Positions 63,721-64,000 of a stretch of 64,000 nt of DNA are shown piece after piece (position 1 is the first letter of the stretch; each line of letters begins with the position of its first letter). The stretch is from Burkholderiales bacterium (GTDB taxonomy: Bacteria > Pseudomonadota > Gammaproteobacteria > Burkholderiales > Methylophilaceae). A program made the translations under genes and the position numbers. The notes under the pieces are model-generated. The model saw only the letters and a program-made list of their open reading frames with translations, made no database searches and was not told the origin of the DNA. The DNA is taken from positions 174,829-238,828 of the forward strand of contig JAURKY010000008.1 of assembly GCA_030831475.1 (NCBI GenBank), in the 5' to 3' direction.

Positions 63721-64000
63721 ACGAGTTGCCGTCATCGGTGGATCAGGCGCAATCGCCTCGGCTCTAATACAACAATTATCTGAGGACTCCAATGCAAAAA
63801 TTTATGTTTTCTCTCAACACGATATTTTATTTGAATCAAAAAATATTGAAGTACATAAAATCAATTACTTGGAAGAAAAGTCTATATCGAATTCTGCAGA
63901 TTTAGCATCAGAAGATGGAGATTTAGATCTAGTGATAATTACAAATGGGATCCTTCATAACGAAAAAGTACAACCTGAAAAGTCACTCAAAGATCTATCA
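63713..64000 (+). CDS. short-chain dehydrogenase/reductase (CsgA-like), 5' part only
   Basis: Open to the window edge, 96 codons seen. N-terminal nucleotide loop VAVIGGSGAIASAL (5-18), then LDLVIITNGILHN and QPEKSLKDLS, which match the classical SDR pattern and especially the C-factor (CsgA)-like group with its LLH...PEKSL segment. Starts inside the C-S lyase 3' end. The catalytic Tyr/Lys lie beyond the window. Confidence 0.8.
   Translation, partial: MFKRVAVIGGSGAIASALIQQLSEDSNAKIYVFSQHDILFESKNIEVHKINYLEEKSISNSADLASEDGDLDLVIITNGILHNEKVQPEKSLKDLS

Noticed and set aside
1-64000. CRISPR arrays, insertion sequences or prophage genes
   Set aside because: No regularly spaced repeats, transposase, integrase or phage structural genes were seen on either strand.

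Overview
The window is 64 kb of AT-rich, very compact bacterial chromosome. It looks like a small-genome methylotrophic betaproteobacterium of the Methylophilaceae, OM43 / Methylopumilus type. The main evidence is a ribulose monophosphate (RuMP) formaldehyde-fixation set (hexulose-6-phosphate synthase, phosphohexuloisomerase, transaldolase, glucose-6-phosphate isomerase), the gene orders tig-clpP-clpX-lon, gloB-methyltransferase-rnhA-dnaQ and rluC-HAD-Rieske-sppA, short intergenic spaces and many 1-11 bp gene overlaps. The taxonomic placement is inference from gene content. I see no insertion sequence, integrase, prophage gene or CRISPR array.

Layout. 1-2.9 kb: methylthioinosine phosphorylase, peptide deformylase, tRNA-Ser, an unknown secreted protein, a secreted nuclease and a Cys-type glutathione peroxidase. 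2.9-8.7 kb: central carbon block with ppsA and its regulator ppsR on the minus strand, then transaldolase, hps and phi, each with its own promoter-like sequence and with clear terminators after hps and phi. 8.7-10.4 kb: pabB with a pterin-carbinolamine-dehydratase-like gene. 10.4-16 kb: a CzcCBA-like tripartite efflux operon. 16-22.2 kb: tRNA-Leu, tig-clpP-clpX-lon, tRNA-Val and tRNA-Asp. 22.3-35 kb: ppiD, fabI, an oligopeptide-type ABC binding protein with two permeases but no ATPase, mltD, gloB, a methyltransferase, rnhA, dnaQ, queD, an M48 protease, orn and crcB. 35-46.6 kb: RNase E, rluC, HAD phosphatase, Rieske protein, sppA, pgi, queG, tsaE, amiC, miaA and an EamA transporter.

46.6-55.5 kb is the most distinctive part: a minus-strand run of nine mostly translationally coupled genes with two cyclopropane-synthase-family methyltransferases, a membrane fatty-acid desaturase, a flavin amine-oxidase-like protein, DUF1365, DUF1295, DUF2878, a Blc lipocalin and a TPR O-GlcNAc-transferase-like protein. 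Together they look like a membrane-lipid acyl-chain modification system, comparable to gene sets that other proteobacteria control with sigma-E/ChrR under photooxidative stress. No such regulator is visible here.

55.5-64 kb holds small unknown secreted proteins, a divergent PanB-family enzyme with a perfect Shine-Dalgarno but one metal-ligand Asp replaced by Ala, 5-formyl-THF cyclo-ligase, a small islet bounded by tRNA-Glu and a 16-bp copy of its 3' end, glnE, a 145-nt long inverted repeat with nested pairing, an unknown two-gene unit, a 44-codon membrane miniprotein with a TTG start, a PatB/MalY C-S lyase and a truncated short-chain dehydrogenase at the edge.
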